Assembly: GCF_013343235.1 (NCBI RefSeq)
Contig: NZ_CP040094.1
Coordinates: 5,575,001-5,639,000, forward strand
Origin: Nostoc sp. TCL240-02
GTDB taxonomy: Bacteria; Cyanobacteriota; Cyanobacteriia; Cyanobacteriales; Nostocaceae
DNA: 64,000 nt
Reading direction: 5' to 3'
The first letter of the stretch is position 1; the number at the start of each line of letters is the position of its first letter. A model generated the notes under the pieces. That model was not told where the DNA came from. It saw only the letters and a program-made list of their open reading frames with translations, and searched no databases. This document shows, in pieces, positions 49,864 through 59,165 of the stretch. The position numbers and the translations under genes are program-made.

Positions 49864-51696
49864 ATGCTTACTGTTGCTAAATCAAAGCGAGTTGCGATGC
49901 CTGCGGCGGGCGTAGCCATCGCAATTTTTTCTTTCACCCTCGTTGTTTACAGTCAAGTTGCATCAGCCGCCTTAACTTTACCCCTACGCAGCAAAAAGGG
50001 AATGGTGGTTTCAGCCCATCCGTTAGCAAGTGAAGCGGGAATTTTAATGTTACGCAAAGGTGGTAATGCAGTAGATGCAGCTGTAGCCACAACTTTTGCA
50101 ATCTCTGTAGTTGAGCCTTTTTCAGCCGGAATCGGCGGCGGCGGATTTATGCTGATGCACTCTGAGAAAACTGGCGATATGAAAGCGCTAGATTTCCGCG
50201 AACGCGCACCCTTGAAAGCGACAAAAAATATGTATTTAGATGCAAAAGGAAAGGTGCGTCCCAATGCAAGTATTAATGGTTATTTGGCAGTAGCGACACC
50301 AGGAACGGTGGCGGGACTTTATGAAGTGCATCATCGCTATGGTAAACTTCCTTGGCAAGAGGTGATGAAACCTGCGATCGCACTCGCTAAAGATGGCTTT
50401 ATTCTGGGCGATGTATCAACATGGCGTTCTCTGCAAACGAACCAATCGCGCAAGCAAGCAATTCTGAAGAACCCAGCAGCGCGGGAAATTTTCACTCGCA
50501 ACGGCGAATTTTATCAACCAGGAGAAAAACTGGTGCAGAATGATTTGGCACGTACCTTAACAGCAGTTGCCGAAAATCCCCAAAGTTTTTACACCGGAAG
50601 TATTGCTCGCGCGATCGCTTCTGATATGGTAAAAAATGGTGGTTTAATTACTCTAGAAGACCTAAAAGCCTACAAACCAATCTGGCGGACTCCTATTTGT
50701 GGCAATTTCCGCAAAGCTAAAGTTTGCTCAATGCCACCCCCATCATCGGGAGGTGTTCACCTATTGCAGATTTTAAATATTATCGGTGACACTGATTTAA
50801 CATCTTTGGGATGGCATCATCCTGACGCTATCCACTTAATGGTAGAGGCAATGAAAATTGCTTACGCTGATCGTTCAGAATATTTAGGCGATCCTGATTT
50901 TGTCAAAGTTCCTGTACAAGAACTACTCAGTCCAGCTTACGCCAAACAACGCCGTCAAGAAATTAATATGCAAGTGGCTAGACCCTCGACCAAGGTCAAG
51001 CCAGTAGATAGAAAAATACTACAACGTTTTAGTCAAGCTAATAATCGAAGTTTAGGAGAAAATACCATTCCTTTATCTCATCAGTCTCTTAAACTGCACG
51101 CGATGCGCTATGAATCTCCTGAAACCAGCCATCTTACTGTTGTGGATGAAGAACGCAACGCTGTAAGTCTAACTTTCACCATTAACCTCAGTTTTGGTGC
51201 TGGTGTGGTGACACCAGGAACTGGAATTGTCCTCAACAATGAGATGGATGATTTTGCTGCTGCGCCAGGAGTACCTAACGCCTTTGGTTTAGTTGGTAAC
51301 GATGCCAACAGCATTGCACCCCGCAAAACTCCCTTATCCAGCATGACTCCCACAATTGTCACAGAAAATGGTCATTTTCGGATGGCAGCAGGTGCGCCTG
51401 GTGGTAGCACTATCATCACTCAGGTTTTGCAAGTCATCCTAAATGTGCTGGAATACAACATGGATGTTGGCGCAGCTGTTTCTGTTCCACGCATACATCA
51501 TCAATGGCTTCCAGATGAGTTGCGTGTAGAATCCTGGGGTTTAGATGCTTGGACTCTGCAAGAATTACGCCGTCGGGGGCATAAAGTAAAGGAAACTACT
51601 CCTTGGGGTAATGGTAACGCGATCGCGGTTACATCTGATGGGACTCTAGAAGGCGCGGCAGATCCTCGCGGTGAAGGTTTCCCCAGAGGTTTGTGA
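49864..51696 (+). CDS. ggt: gamma-glutamyltransferase
   Basis: A periplasmic or outer-face enzyme that cleaves and transfers the gamma-glutamyl group of glutathione. 610 residues with an N-terminal signal (SKRVAMPAAGVAIAIFSFTL). The large subunit has GGNAVDAAVATTFAISVVEP, GIGGGGFMLM and DFRERAP. The autoprocessing nucleophile Thr begins the small subunit in PETSHLTVVDEERNAV (about residue 421), followed by FGAGVVTPGTGIVLNNEMDD and the GGSTIITQV glycine loop. All catalytic elements look intact. The signal-peptide DNA contains a dispersed palindromic repeat (49894-49922). Upstream is the antitoxin gene, divergent. Confidence 0.94.
   Translation: MLTVAKSKRVAMPAAGVAIAIFSFTLVVYSQVASAALTLPLRSKKGMVVSAHPLASEAGILMLRKGGNAVDAAVATTFAISVVEPFSAGIGGGGFMLMHSEKTGDMKALDFRERAPLKATKNMYLDAKGKVRPNASINGYLAVATPGTVAGLYEVHHRYGKLPWQEVMKPAIALAKDGFILGDVSTWRSLQTNQSRKQAILKNPAAREIFTRNGEFYQPGEKLVQNDLARTLTAVAENPQSFYTGSIARAIASDMVKNGGLITLEDLKAYKPIWRTPICGNFRKAKVCSMPPPSSGGVHLLQILNIIGDTDLTSLGWHHPDAIHLMVEAMKIAYADRSEYLGDPDFVKVPVQELLSPAYAKQRRQEINMQVARPSTKVKPVDRKILQRFSQANNRSLGENTIPLSHQSLKLHAMRYESPETSHLTVVDEERNAVSLTFTINLSFGAGVVTPGTGIVLNNEMDDFAAAPGVPNAFGLVGNDANSIAPRKTPLSSMTPTIVTENGHFRMAAGAPGGSTIITQVLQVILNVLEYNMDVGAAVSVPRIHHQWLPDELRVESWGLDAWTLQELRRRGHKVKETTPWGNGNAIAVTSDGTLEGAADPRGEGFPRGL
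49894..49922. repeat. palindromic repeat inside the ggt signal-peptide codons
   Basis: GCGATGCCTGCGGCGGGCG followed by TAGCCATCGC is an interrupted palindrome of the Nostoc GCGATGCC-type. It is translated in frame as AMPAAGVAIA inside the ggt signal peptide. Confidence 0.6.
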
Positions 51697-51737
51697 ATGA
51701 GTAAGGGACTGGCGAGACACAGGGACGTACAGAATAA

Positions 51738-51772
51738 CAAATGACTAATGACTAATGACTAATGACTATTGA
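51738..51772. repeat. heptamer tandem repeat (AATGACT)n
   Basis: Four consecutive AATGACT units followed by a variant unit between the convergent ggt and the small hypothetical gene, partly overlapping the latter's stop. STRR type. Confidence 0.85.
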
Positions 51773-52029
51773 TTTTGGATTGTTGACTCTACGTAGCTAC
51801 TGCTGCCAAACTCATTGGCGCGTGCGCTAGGTACTAGTGTCCAACCTGCTGTGAGAAGTTTTTGATAAGTTGCCCAACCTTTAGAACCACCTGGTATTTG
51901 ATAATCTGGGACTGCAAAATGTCCAAAAGCCGTGTAGGGTCGCCAAGGCTGATTGGGTTCTGTCTGCAAATACAAAATTTTCTCGCCGTCGCCACCAGAC
52001 TTAGATAACCAGCACATTTGTCGATGCAT
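51766..52029 (-). CDS. small conserved hypothetical protein, 87 aa
   Basis: A soluble, aromatic-rich protein of 87 residues (MHRQMCWLSKSGGDGEKILY..., PNQPWRPYTAFGHFAVPDY, GSKGWATYQKLLTAGWTLVP). Tryptophans and prolines are frequent and the composition is protein-like. I believe it belongs to a family of cyanobacterial unknowns, but I cannot name it. The last ~15 residues (SSYVESTIQNQ) may be variable. Confidence 0.72.
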   Translation of the reverse strand: MHRQMCWLSKSGGDGEKILYLQTEPNQPWRPYTAFGHFAVPDYQIPGGSKGWATYQKLLTAGWTLVPSARANEFGSSSYVESTIQNQ

Positions 52030-52261
52030 TGCAAACTCCTTTGCTTTTAGCTAACAACTAACGCATAATATCAGACTTTTGTCAAGTTACTTCTCACCCT
52101 TGTGAGCTATTTTTGGACATGCAGATAAACAGATTTGCCTCACTTTATGTATTAGGGTGAGATTTTTCTAATGTTATCCGCGTTTTTTGCGATCGTGTGT
52201 AACAACAACTACTGTTTTCAGCGTAGGTTTAGAATTTGCAATCTGCTGCATTTTTAACAAC
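52030..52261. other. spacer with no gene
   Basis: The first part of a 550-bp gene-free region between two minus-strand genes. Apart from one HIP1-like GCGATCG at 52189 and the start region of the small hypothetical gene, I see nothing in it. The rest of the gap is the MITE below and a unique 200-bp stretch (52380-52583). Confidence 0.5.
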
Positions 52262-52379
52262 AGGACTTACGTAAAAAATAGCCCAAACCTTTATTCTCCG
52301 GTAGAGGCAATTCATGTAGACGCTTCTTCGGCTTCCCGCAGGGTATTGCCCCTACCGCGTGTAGTTTTGCGTAAGTCCT
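52262..52379. mobile_element. MITE-like element with AGGACTTACGYAAAA ends
   Basis: A 118-bp segment bounded by AGGACTTACGTAAAA and TTTTGCGTAAGTCCT (one mismatch). The middle includes the dispersed CTTCGGCTTCCCGCAGGGTA motif. No ORF or clear target duplication. Ends of this type occur widely in Nostoc-group genomes (from memory). Confidence 0.7.
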
Positions 52380-52583
52380 AAATAAATAGAAGTCAGAAGC
52401 CAGAATTTAGAACTGAATTTTGGCTCCTGACTAGCGGATAGTGCAGCGTGCGATCGCTGTAGAAAAACTCTAAATATTTGGTGGGCGGGTTTTTTTTGCG
52501 ATCAAAGCCCAATTTGATCGAGTTTTCCAAATACCATAGCCTTCTCTCTAAATTGAAAAACTTAGCAGCAATACAACCGAGGT

Positions 52584-53210
52584 TTAGCAAAAGGTCGAGT
52601 TGTTATTGAGCATATCAATTTTTCTGGCCATCTTGTCGCCGACAATGCCGCGAATTGTCTGTACTAATTGGGTGTATGCAAAATCAGACAAAGCTGGCGT
52701 TGTTTCTTGCAAGTTAATTGATTGATCTAAATCAATCCATGATTTGCAACCGCCGTATTTAGGATAATAAGGAATTTCTTGCTCTTGGGTTAGCTTATAT
52801 GTCCGCAGGAGGAGAATATAAAGGGGCTGACGTGGTTTCCATTTAAGGCGATCGCTAATAAAATGCTCGTTCCAAATATGGAACGGAAGCAAGGCGTTGA
52901 CAAGAAATTCGTCACTAACTGGCAAAATATCTGTAATTTCAGCCCAACTGCCGATGCGAACTGTCTCTGGATGCCAACCTGATGTTACTGGATAAACACG
53001 ATTAGCATACTCAAGTTTGAGCATGAAAGCTTGTTGATGTTCATAAGTAGGGTAAAGCAAAATTTGCTTGTGGGCAACTTGGAAATGTCCATTTCGTTCA
53101 TGAATACCCCCTTTGCGGAGCAACATAATTGTTTTGCCACTCTCCAAGGCATTTACGGCGACTGCCCATTCTTTGAGAGCATGAAAAGTTGTAGTCAATT
53201 CCATCAGCAT
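52584..53210 (-). CDS. DUF1802 family protein
   Basis: A 208-residue soluble protein of the DUF1802 family. Typical segments are FHALKEWAVAVNALESGKTI, MLLRKGGIHERNGHFQVAH, FLLYPTYEHQQ-like LLYPTYEHQQAFMLKLEY, and the C-terminal GCKSWIDLD. No enzymatic activity is known. Members are found near mobile or stress genes in bacteria and archaea, but here it is simply surrounded by spacers. ATG 53204 (two codons in) is an equally good start. Confidence 0.85.
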   Translation of the reverse strand: MLMELTTTFHALKEWAVAVNALESGKTIMLLRKGGIHERNGHFQVAHKQILLYPTYEHQQAFMLKLEYANRVYPVTSGWHPETVRIGSWAEITDILPVSDEFLVNALLPFHIWNEHFISDRLKWKPRQPLYILLLRTYKLTQEQEIPYYPKYGGCKSWIDLDQSINLQETTPALSDFAYTQLVQTIRGIVGDKMARKIDMLNNNSTFC

Positions 53211-53263
53211 CTACTGTAACTCTGATTTAATTCAAGCTAAGACCGATAAAGTGTGAAACTGTC

Positions 53264-53617
53264 CAAGGGAATGAATTAGAAAGCAGTTATAAAAAAGCGA
53301 TCGCTAGCAACCCAGCAGATAATCGTGCTAAAAATAAACTGTTTCAATGCGAAAACTTTGAACATGCTCAACAAGGGCTACAAAAATTACGTCCCATAGC
53401 CCTTACTTATAATTGTACCCCTGCTCAGTTAGCTTTGCCGTGGCTAATTGCCCAACCTCAAATTAATGCTATTGCAAAGGCGCGTTATCCCCAACAAGCA
53501 CGAGACAACGCCTTAGCTGCCGAAATTAAGCTTTATCTTGCCTAATTGGGAAAAATTGATGAGATTCGACGTATTGTCGGCAATTGTCTGGATGACAGTC
53601 AAATTATGTGGAATTGA
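53264..53617 (+). pseudogene. C-terminal remnant of an aldo-keto reductase
   Basis: One frame reads ASNPADNRAKNKLFQCENFE, then LRPIALTYNCTPAQLALPWL and QPQINAIAKARYPQQARDNA, matching the last third of aldo-keto reductases (cofactor-binding end). There is no start. An in-frame TAA after AAEIKLYLA is followed by further homologous residues (IDEIRRIVGNCLDDSQIMWN). The barrel and catalytic residues are gone, so it is dead. Confidence 0.75.
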
Positions 53618-53639
53618 TGACAATGCAGTTTGATTAGCG

Positions 53640-54031
53640 ATGCTGATCTCTAGAAGATCCCCTCAAATATCTTAAAAAGATAGTCAGGGATCAAATATTT
53701 GGAGCTAGATTGCAAAATTTAACAAAACATCAACTTTAGTAAACTAAGAGTTGCAACTTAGAAACTGAAGTGATAACTTAAATAGTAGGACACCAAACAA
53801 AATAAAACCAAAACAAAAGGGTAAATGACTTAGTGTCTCCTGTCATCAACCCAAGCAAATTTCAGCATATCAAGATTACAAAAGTGGCAAAAGCCTAATG
53901 TAGAAGGCAAAGCCAAATCCCAAAGCGGAAAAACACAAGAATGCTGAGTTTGTTAGTTATCTAGTCCACCTTAGTTATTAACCTTCAATTACTTAATTAG
54001 TTTAACAATTTGAAATCTATGAACTCGATAA
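53640..54031. other. AT-rich spacer without a gene
   Basis: The first 390 bp of a 700-bp gap between the AKR remnant and the lipoprotein gene. A-rich (CAAAACAAAAGGG-type runs) and without ORFs. It could be the body of a transcript ended by the hairpin at 54032, but nothing proves it. Confidence 0.4.
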
Positions 54032-54057
54032 AACCTGGTCAGGGTTGACCAGGTTTT
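54032..54057 (+). terminator. intrinsic terminator
   Basis: AACCTGGTCA and TGACCAGGTT form a perfect 10-bp stem with a GGGT loop followed by TTT. No gene ends just upstream on this strand, so it may end a non-coding or read-through transcript. Confidence 0.7.
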
Positions 54058-54073
54058 TGGTACTTTATTGTGA

Positions 54074-54251
54074 TATAATTTTTTCGGTACGGCAGATAGT
54101 GCCGGAATTGACGTTTGAAGAAATAGTTGGGAAACTAAAGTCTTTTTAATAAAAGTCAGTTAATGTACCCAATAAATATCAAACCTTTTGATTGGGTTAC
54201 TTGATTTATTTTGTATATATAAACAAGCCCATTGATATGGGCTTGTTTTGT
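54074..54251 (+). ncRNA. candidate small RNA between a promoter-like box and a terminator
   Basis: TATAAT at 54074-54079 is followed, 7 or more nt later, by GGCAGATAGTGCC (a small stem), a second weak stem (ACCCAAT...ATTGGGT, 54169-54198) and finally CAAGCCCATTGATATGGGCTTG plus TTTTGT (about 54224-54251), a good intrinsic terminator. No ORF lies between. The -35 box is weak. I do not recognise a known RNA family. Confidence 0.4.
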
Positions 54252-54331
54252 AGAATATAAACTCAAATTAACTAAGTAATTTCCAAGCAGCGAAGAAAAT
54301 AGAATAGCAATGTATCGTATTAAAAAAATTG

Positions 54332-55045
54332 ATGAAATATAATAGATTTTTAAATAAAATTACTACAGCTATTATTATCACGCTCCTTTCTTTTTCTTGT
54401 AAGTCTTCTATTAGTACAAAAGCGGAACAGGCACAAGCAACAGATAAATCAAAACCCGATCCGAATCTTGTCTATGGAGATTTAATTATTAAAGACCAAT
54501 CAGATTATATAATGATCCCAGTTGTTCTTCCGGAGCAGAATGAAGATAAAAAAACTGATTTAAGCCTTTCACGTTCTTATGAAAGAAACAACCAATTGTC
54601 TAACATCATCTTTTATCGCAAGCAAGATGGTGAAGCTCATATTTTATTAAATAAAAAAGCCATTATCGCCTCCTTTGATTTATTAGAGGTAAAAGCGGTA
54701 GAGAAGCCGCCGACAAGAGTTTGGTTTTATAAAATCCTTGAACAAGACACAAACATAGATACAAAGCTCAACAGCGAAGATGCTACTGTTGGTTATCTTT
54801 CTGATTTATCAGGTAAGAATCTCCAGCAAATTACCCCAAACAATACTCAAATCATCAATTGGGTTGTTGTTCCAAGTCAAAATGCAATTTTTATAAAAAT
54901 TATCAAAGACTCAGATAGTGATAAAAAATTTACAGGGAAAGATAAAACTAATTTTGTTAGGGTTAACTTAGATAAACCTGCTATGGGATCTGAGATTATT
55001 AGTAATCAGATAGAGCAAGAAATTAAGTCATCCGCTTTTAAGTGA
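54332..55045 (+). CDS. hypothetical lipoprotein, 237 aa
   Basis: An exported lipoprotein with signal peptide and lipobox LSFSC (Cys about 23). The mature part is charged and beta-rich (LVYGDLIIKDQSDYIMIPVV, RKQDGEAHILLNKKAIIASF). Two Asp-rich loops, DTNIDTKLNSEDA and KDSDSDKKFTGKD, resemble calcium-binding loops (DxNxDxxxxxxD pattern). I do not recognise the family. It is upstream of the TPR-CHAT gene (same strand, about 260 bp) but probably separately transcribed. Confidence 0.75.
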   Translation: MKYNRFLNKITTAIIITLLSFSCKSSISTKAEQAQATDKSKPDPNLVYGDLIIKDQSDYIMIPVVLPEQNEDKKTDLSLSRSYERNNQLSNIIFYRKQDGEAHILLNKKAIIASFDLLEVKAVEKPPTRVWFYKILEQDTNIDTKLNSEDATVGYLSDLSGKNLQQITPNNTQIINWVVVPSQNAIFIKIIKDSDSDKKFTGKDKTNFVRVNLDKPAMGSEIISNQIEQEIKSSAFK

Positions 55046-55307
55046 TTAGGTTTATTGCATTGAACTGGGCCCCGTTACGCTAATACCTCTCTACAAGGGT
55101 TCTGGATAACGTATATTTAATTGATGAAGATGTCTAATTATCTGGAATCAGTGACAATGCAGTTTAGGTAAAACCTTATCCAAGCCATGATAAATAAGAT
55201 TGTAGAAGCTCAGGCATGAGTAATGGATGTGAATGGTAACATTACCCTGGTAGCCCAAACACTTAGAGTAAATCTTGTGCGTTCCTGGTTATCAATTACC
55301 TCTTGTC
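55046..55307. other. spacer upstream of TPR-CHAT
   Basis: About 260 bp with no gene. At 55136-55166, TAATTATCTGGAAT...GACAATGCAGTTT resembles 53605-53634 in the AKR remnant, suggesting that it too includes decayed sequence. Confidence 0.4.
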
Positions 55308-58031
55308 ATGCTTATGGCTAAAACAACTAGGATTTTTGGCGCAAATTCTGTAAAAGTTAAAATACAGAAGCAGCCAGAGCGTCGGCGTAAAACCACACTG
55401 GCTCACTTTTTACGTTTGCCTTTGTACTTCCTGATAGCTTTGCTATGCATCTTGGGTTCACCCGTGCTAGCAAAAGTTCCTGGCTCAATTAATTCCTCAT
55501 CTCAATCACAAATTAACAATTTGACATCGCTGGCTGTAGTTACTGACCCAGGTTCGCTACTAGAACAAGGCAAGTTTTTATACAATTCTGGTAACTTTGC
55601 TAAGGCAGTGGAAGTGTTAGAACAGGCTGTCCAAGCATATAAGCAGCAAGGAGAAAGTCTCAGACAAGCAGCGACACTGAGTAATCTTTCCCTAGCTTAC
55701 CAGCAACTTGGTTTATGGAGTCAAGCACAGCAGGCAATTACAAATAGCTTAAACTTGCTCAAAAGACAAGATGAAAACCAAAATCTCCAAATCTTAGCCC
55801 AATCACTGGATATTCAAGGTCGTCTCCAACAGAAAATGGGACAAGCCGAGGCAGCTTTAGCAACTTGGCAGCAGACAGAAGAAATTTACAGGCGAACGGA
55901 TAATCAAAGTGGTGTGGTGCGATCGCTAATCAATCAAGCACAGGCGTGGCGAACCCAAGGATTTTACCCTCGCGCTGTCAAAACACTCGATCGGGTAAGT
56001 CAGACATTAAAATCTCAACCAGATTCCATAGAAAAGACAGTGAGTTTGCGATCGCTTGGTGATGCTCTTTTAGTAGTGGGCGATTTGGAAAAGTCACGTC
56101 TGGCCTTAGAAGAAAGTCTGACAATTGCTCGAAATTTGCAATCAAGTGCAGATATTGCAGCCAGTCTGTTCAGCCTGGGGAATAATGCCCGTAAACAACA
56201 AAACAACCTATTGGCGATCGCCTATTATCAACAAACAGTTGCAGCATCTCCCCCACCCTTAATAAAAGTCCAAGCCCAACTCAATCACCTGAGCCTACTG
56301 ATTCAAGATCAACAATGGGCAAAGGTTCAAACTCTCTTACCATTGATTGAATCCGAACTTGCTCAACTCCCTTCCAGCCGGGCTAGTATTTACGCTCGCG
56401 TTAACTTTTCCCAAAGTTTGGCAAAAGTCAAGGGTGGTATATTGCAAGCATCTAGTCAGCATTACTACTCAGGATTCAGCACCAAAGACTCAGCAGTATT
56501 ACTCGCCACCGCCATCGAGCAATCCCGCAGTTTAGGGGACAAGCGGGCAGAAGCATACTCACTAAAGAGTTTAGGCAGTTTGTATGAAGAAACCGGGCAG
56601 TTGTCATACGCGCAAGAGCTTACCCGGCAAGGATTAGCTTTAGCACAGAGCAGCAATGCACCAGAAATTACCTACACCTTAGAGTGGCAGTTAGGTAGAT
56701 TACTGCGGGCAAAAAAAGATATGAATGGTGCGATCGCAGCCTATGATTCTGCTGTGGACACTCTCCAGTCCCTTCGCAGAGATTTAGTAGTCAATAAAGA
56801 TGTAGTTAACCAGGATGTACAATTCAACTTTCGGGACAGCGTAGAACCCATCTACCGAGAGTCAGTAGAGTTACTACTAAAATCCCAAGAAGGAAAACCA
56901 GATCAAAAAATATTGGAGAAAGCACGCCAACGCATTGAAGCACTCCAACTAGCAGAATTGGACGACTTCTTTCGAGAAGCTTGCCTACAAGGAAAGAGAG
57001 TAGCCCTCGATCAAATGGTGGATAAAGATAATCCCACGGCTGCCATCCTTTATCCGATTATTCTTCCTGACGAACTTCAAGTAATTGTCAAAATTCCCAA
57101 ACAACCCCTGCAAAGCTACACTACTCAGATTTCCCATAGAGAAGTAGAGAAATTGTTAGTAGAACTGCGAAAAAATCTTGTCAATCCCACCGCTACCAAA
57201 GTCGTCCAAACCCAGGCGCATGAAGTTTACAACTGGTTGCTTCAACCCATTGAGTCAAAATTGCAAAACAGTGGGGTAGATACCCTAGTGTTTGTCCTGG
57301 ATGGTCCCTTACGCAATTTACCAATGGCAGCTCTATATGATGGTAAGCAATACTTGGTAGAGAAATATGCAATTGCTCTGAGTGTGGGTCTGCAACTCCT
57401 CGATCCTAAACCATTGGTAAAACAGCAGCTAAGAGCGCTAACCGCAGGACTGACTCAGCCACCACCAGGTTTTTCCAAGTTTGCACCGTTGCTTGCGATC
57501 AAATCTGAATTTGACGGCATTGCCAAAGCAGGAGTCTCGACAACTAGTTTACTAGATGGAGATTTTAAGAAAAAGAATTTAGAGGGTGAAATTAGTGCTG
57601 CTTCATTCAACATAGTGCATTTAGCAACTCACGGTCAGTTTAGTTCCCGCCTTGAAGACACTTTTATTTTGGATTTCGATGGTCAGATCAATGTCAAAGA
57701 TTTTGATACTCTTTTTCGCAGTCAGGGCAAAACTATAGTAGAGCTACTCGTTTTGAGTGCTTGCCAGACAGCAACAGGAGACAGCCGTGCAGCACTGGGT
57801 CTTGCAGGAGCAGCTGTCCGAGCTGGCGCACGCAGTACCATTGCCTCACTGTGGCAGATTGATGATGAATCAACGGCAATGTTTGTTAGTGCCTTCTATC
57901 GAGAACTCAAGAGTGGCAAAATCACCAAAGCCAAAGCTGTCCACCGTGCCCAACTACAACTGTTGCAACACCCTAACTACAAAGCACCAAGCTTTTGGTC
58001 TGCCTATGTGTTGATTGGCAATTGGTTGTAA
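55308..58031 (+). CDS. exported TPR-CHAT protease-like protein
   Basis: A 907-residue protein from ATG 55308 (ATG 55314 is equally possible). A basic N-terminus precedes a signal or anchor helix (LPLYFLIALLCILGSPVLA), so the body is probably periplasmic. TPR repeats run from about residue 80 to 510 (SNLSLAYQQLGLWSQAQQAI, YSLKSLGSLYEETGQLSYAQ). The C-terminal CHAT domain (about 630-907) is caspase-like: catalytic His in VHLATHGQFSS (about 775) and Cys in LVLSACQTATGD (about 818), then GLAGAAVRAGARSTIASLWQ. Both catalytic residues are intact. TPR-CHAT proteins are expanded in cyanobacteria; substrate and trigger are unknown. Confidence 0.92.
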   Translation: MLMAKTTRIFGANSVKVKIQKQPERRRKTTLAHFLRLPLYFLIALLCILGSPVLAKVPGSINSSSQSQINNLTSLAVVTDPGSLLEQGKFLYNSGNFAKAVEVLEQAVQAYKQQGESLRQAATLSNLSLAYQQLGLWSQAQQAITNSLNLLKRQDENQNLQILAQSLDIQGRLQQKMGQAEAALATWQQTEEIYRRTDNQSGVVRSLINQAQAWRTQGFYPRAVKTLDRVSQTLKSQPDSIEKTVSLRSLGDALLVVGDLEKSRLALEESLTIARNLQSSADIAASLFSLGNNARKQQNNLLAIAYYQQTVAASPPPLIKVQAQLNHLSLLIQDQQWAKVQTLLPLIESELAQLPSSRASIYARVNFSQSLAKVKGGILQASSQHYYSGFSTKDSAVLLATAIEQSRSLGDKRAEAYSLKSLGSLYEETGQLSYAQELTRQGLALAQSSNAPEITYTLEWQLGRLLRAKKDMNGAIAAYDSAVDTLQSLRRDLVVNKDVVNQDVQFNFRDSVEPIYRESVELLLKSQEGKPDQKILEKARQRIEALQLAELDDFFREACLQGKRVALDQMVDKDNPTAAILYPIILPDELQVIVKIPKQPLQSYTTQISHREVEKLLVELRKNLVNPTATKVVQTQAHEVYNWLLQPIESKLQNSGVDTLVFVLDGPLRNLPMAALYDGKQYLVEKYAIALSVGLQLLDPKPLVKQQLRALTAGLTQPPPGFSKFAPLLAIKSEFDGIAKAGVSTTSLLDGDFKKKNLEGEISAASFNIVHLATHGQFSSRLEDTFILDFDGQINVKDFDTLFRSQGKTIVELLVLSACQTATGDSRAALGLAGAAVRAGARSTIASLWQIDDESTAMFVSAFYRELKSGKITKAKAVHRAQLQLLQHPNYKAPSFWSAYVLIGNWL

Positions 58032-58097
58032 TTTGGGCACTTGGGCTCATACAAGGCATAGGAATGGCTGATTAAAGGCTTCTGGCTCCAGTGATGT

Positions 58098-58172
58098 AGG
58101 TTGGGTGGAGTGAAACGCAACCCAACATTACCACCTTATTTATGTTGGGTTACGCGATCGCTGCACCCAACG
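58098..58172. repeat. GTTGGGT-type palindromic repeat
   Basis: GTAGGTTGGGTGGAGTGAAA and later GCACCCAAC form an imperfect palindrome around CGCAACCCAACATTACC. It is a common dispersed cyanobacterial repeat type. Confidence 0.6.
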
Positions 58173-58260
58173 CACAAAACTACGGTTCTAAAAGTAGACG
58201 AGGTTTAGTACAGATCCTGTTTTTGTCCGAACAGCAATAAAAACACATCATATCTAAAAA

Positions 58261-58516
58261 ATGATCAGTGAATTGACTGATCAAATTGTTGTGGTGACAG
58301 GAGCAAATAACGGTATTGGAAAAGCGATCGCATTGGAAATGGCGGCGCAAGGTGCTGTACTCTGTTTAGTGGGACATCTTTTAGAAACACTTTTAGCGAT
58401 CGCTCAGACTGTCCAAAAGCTATCAGATTGATCTGGCATTAGACGAAGACATTCAGAAACTTATAGTCTCTATTGAGGAAGATTTTGGTCAAGTTAATAT
58501 TCTGATTCACTTTTAA
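58261..58516 (+). pseudogene. short-chain dehydrogenase (SDR) remnant, frameshifted
   Basis: ATG 58261 begins LTDQIVVVTGANNGIGKAIA with the Rossmann TGxxxGxG motif, but the frame ends after 54 residues. In another frame the following DNA reads IDLALDEDIQKLIVSIEEDF GQVNILIH, matching the middle of SDRs. The catalytic Ser-Tyr-Lys part is missing. A truncated, frameshifted gene. Confidence 0.75.
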
Positions 58517-59165
58517 TAATTATCTGTTGCGATACAACATCGCATAATTTATTATTCTCAAATTACCTGATTCACCACAGAAACATATTTATATTATAAA
58601 ACTTTGCATCCGATTATACTAGTAATTATAGCATCACTGGCATTCTTTTTTTTACAGATGTTAAAAGTAAAGTTCTATACTTAAATTTTTACAGTAATAA
58701 TTTTCATCTTTACTTCAAAAAGTCCAGCTATAAAACATTCTATTAAAATTAACTACTGATATTGCAGCAGTTTTGAATAATAAAATCTAAAGAAATAATT
58801 TATTTAAATCGTAATTTTACGGTTTTGAATAAATAATATTTAAAGTTACGATCTTACCCAAGGTGGTAACTTTAACAGTACATTTGTATGTACTTTATTG
58901 CGTCATCGAAAAATAGTTTAGCTTGAGTTCCTGTTAGCTCTTTACACAAATATGAGGAGAGTTTTCAGAACATTTTCTACCATAGTTTATGAGGTATATT
59001 GTTTGTTTTGATAGCGATTACAATCGCTGTGGCAGAATCTTAAGCTAACAAACTTTCTGACTTTCTCAATAAGCACTCTCTCAGGCTTTTGCCTGAGTAG
59101 TGCTATGGCTGACTGGATAACCAAGTCGGTTACAAACCCATTTGTCTATCGTTAGGAATATGAAA
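58517..59165. promoter_or_regulatory. AT-rich upstream region of the heme-oxygenase-like gene
   Basis: About 650 bp, mostly AT-rich. It contains a small stem CTCAGGC-TTTT-GCCTGAG near 59080 and a direct AGGA ribosome-binding site (59154-59157). I see no gene or mobile element; the stretch probably holds a long leader or distant promoter. Confidence 0.45.

Noticed and set aside
53640..54031. Riboswitch or tmRNA/6S-type RNA
   Set aside because: No conserved core of a known RNA class could be recognised.
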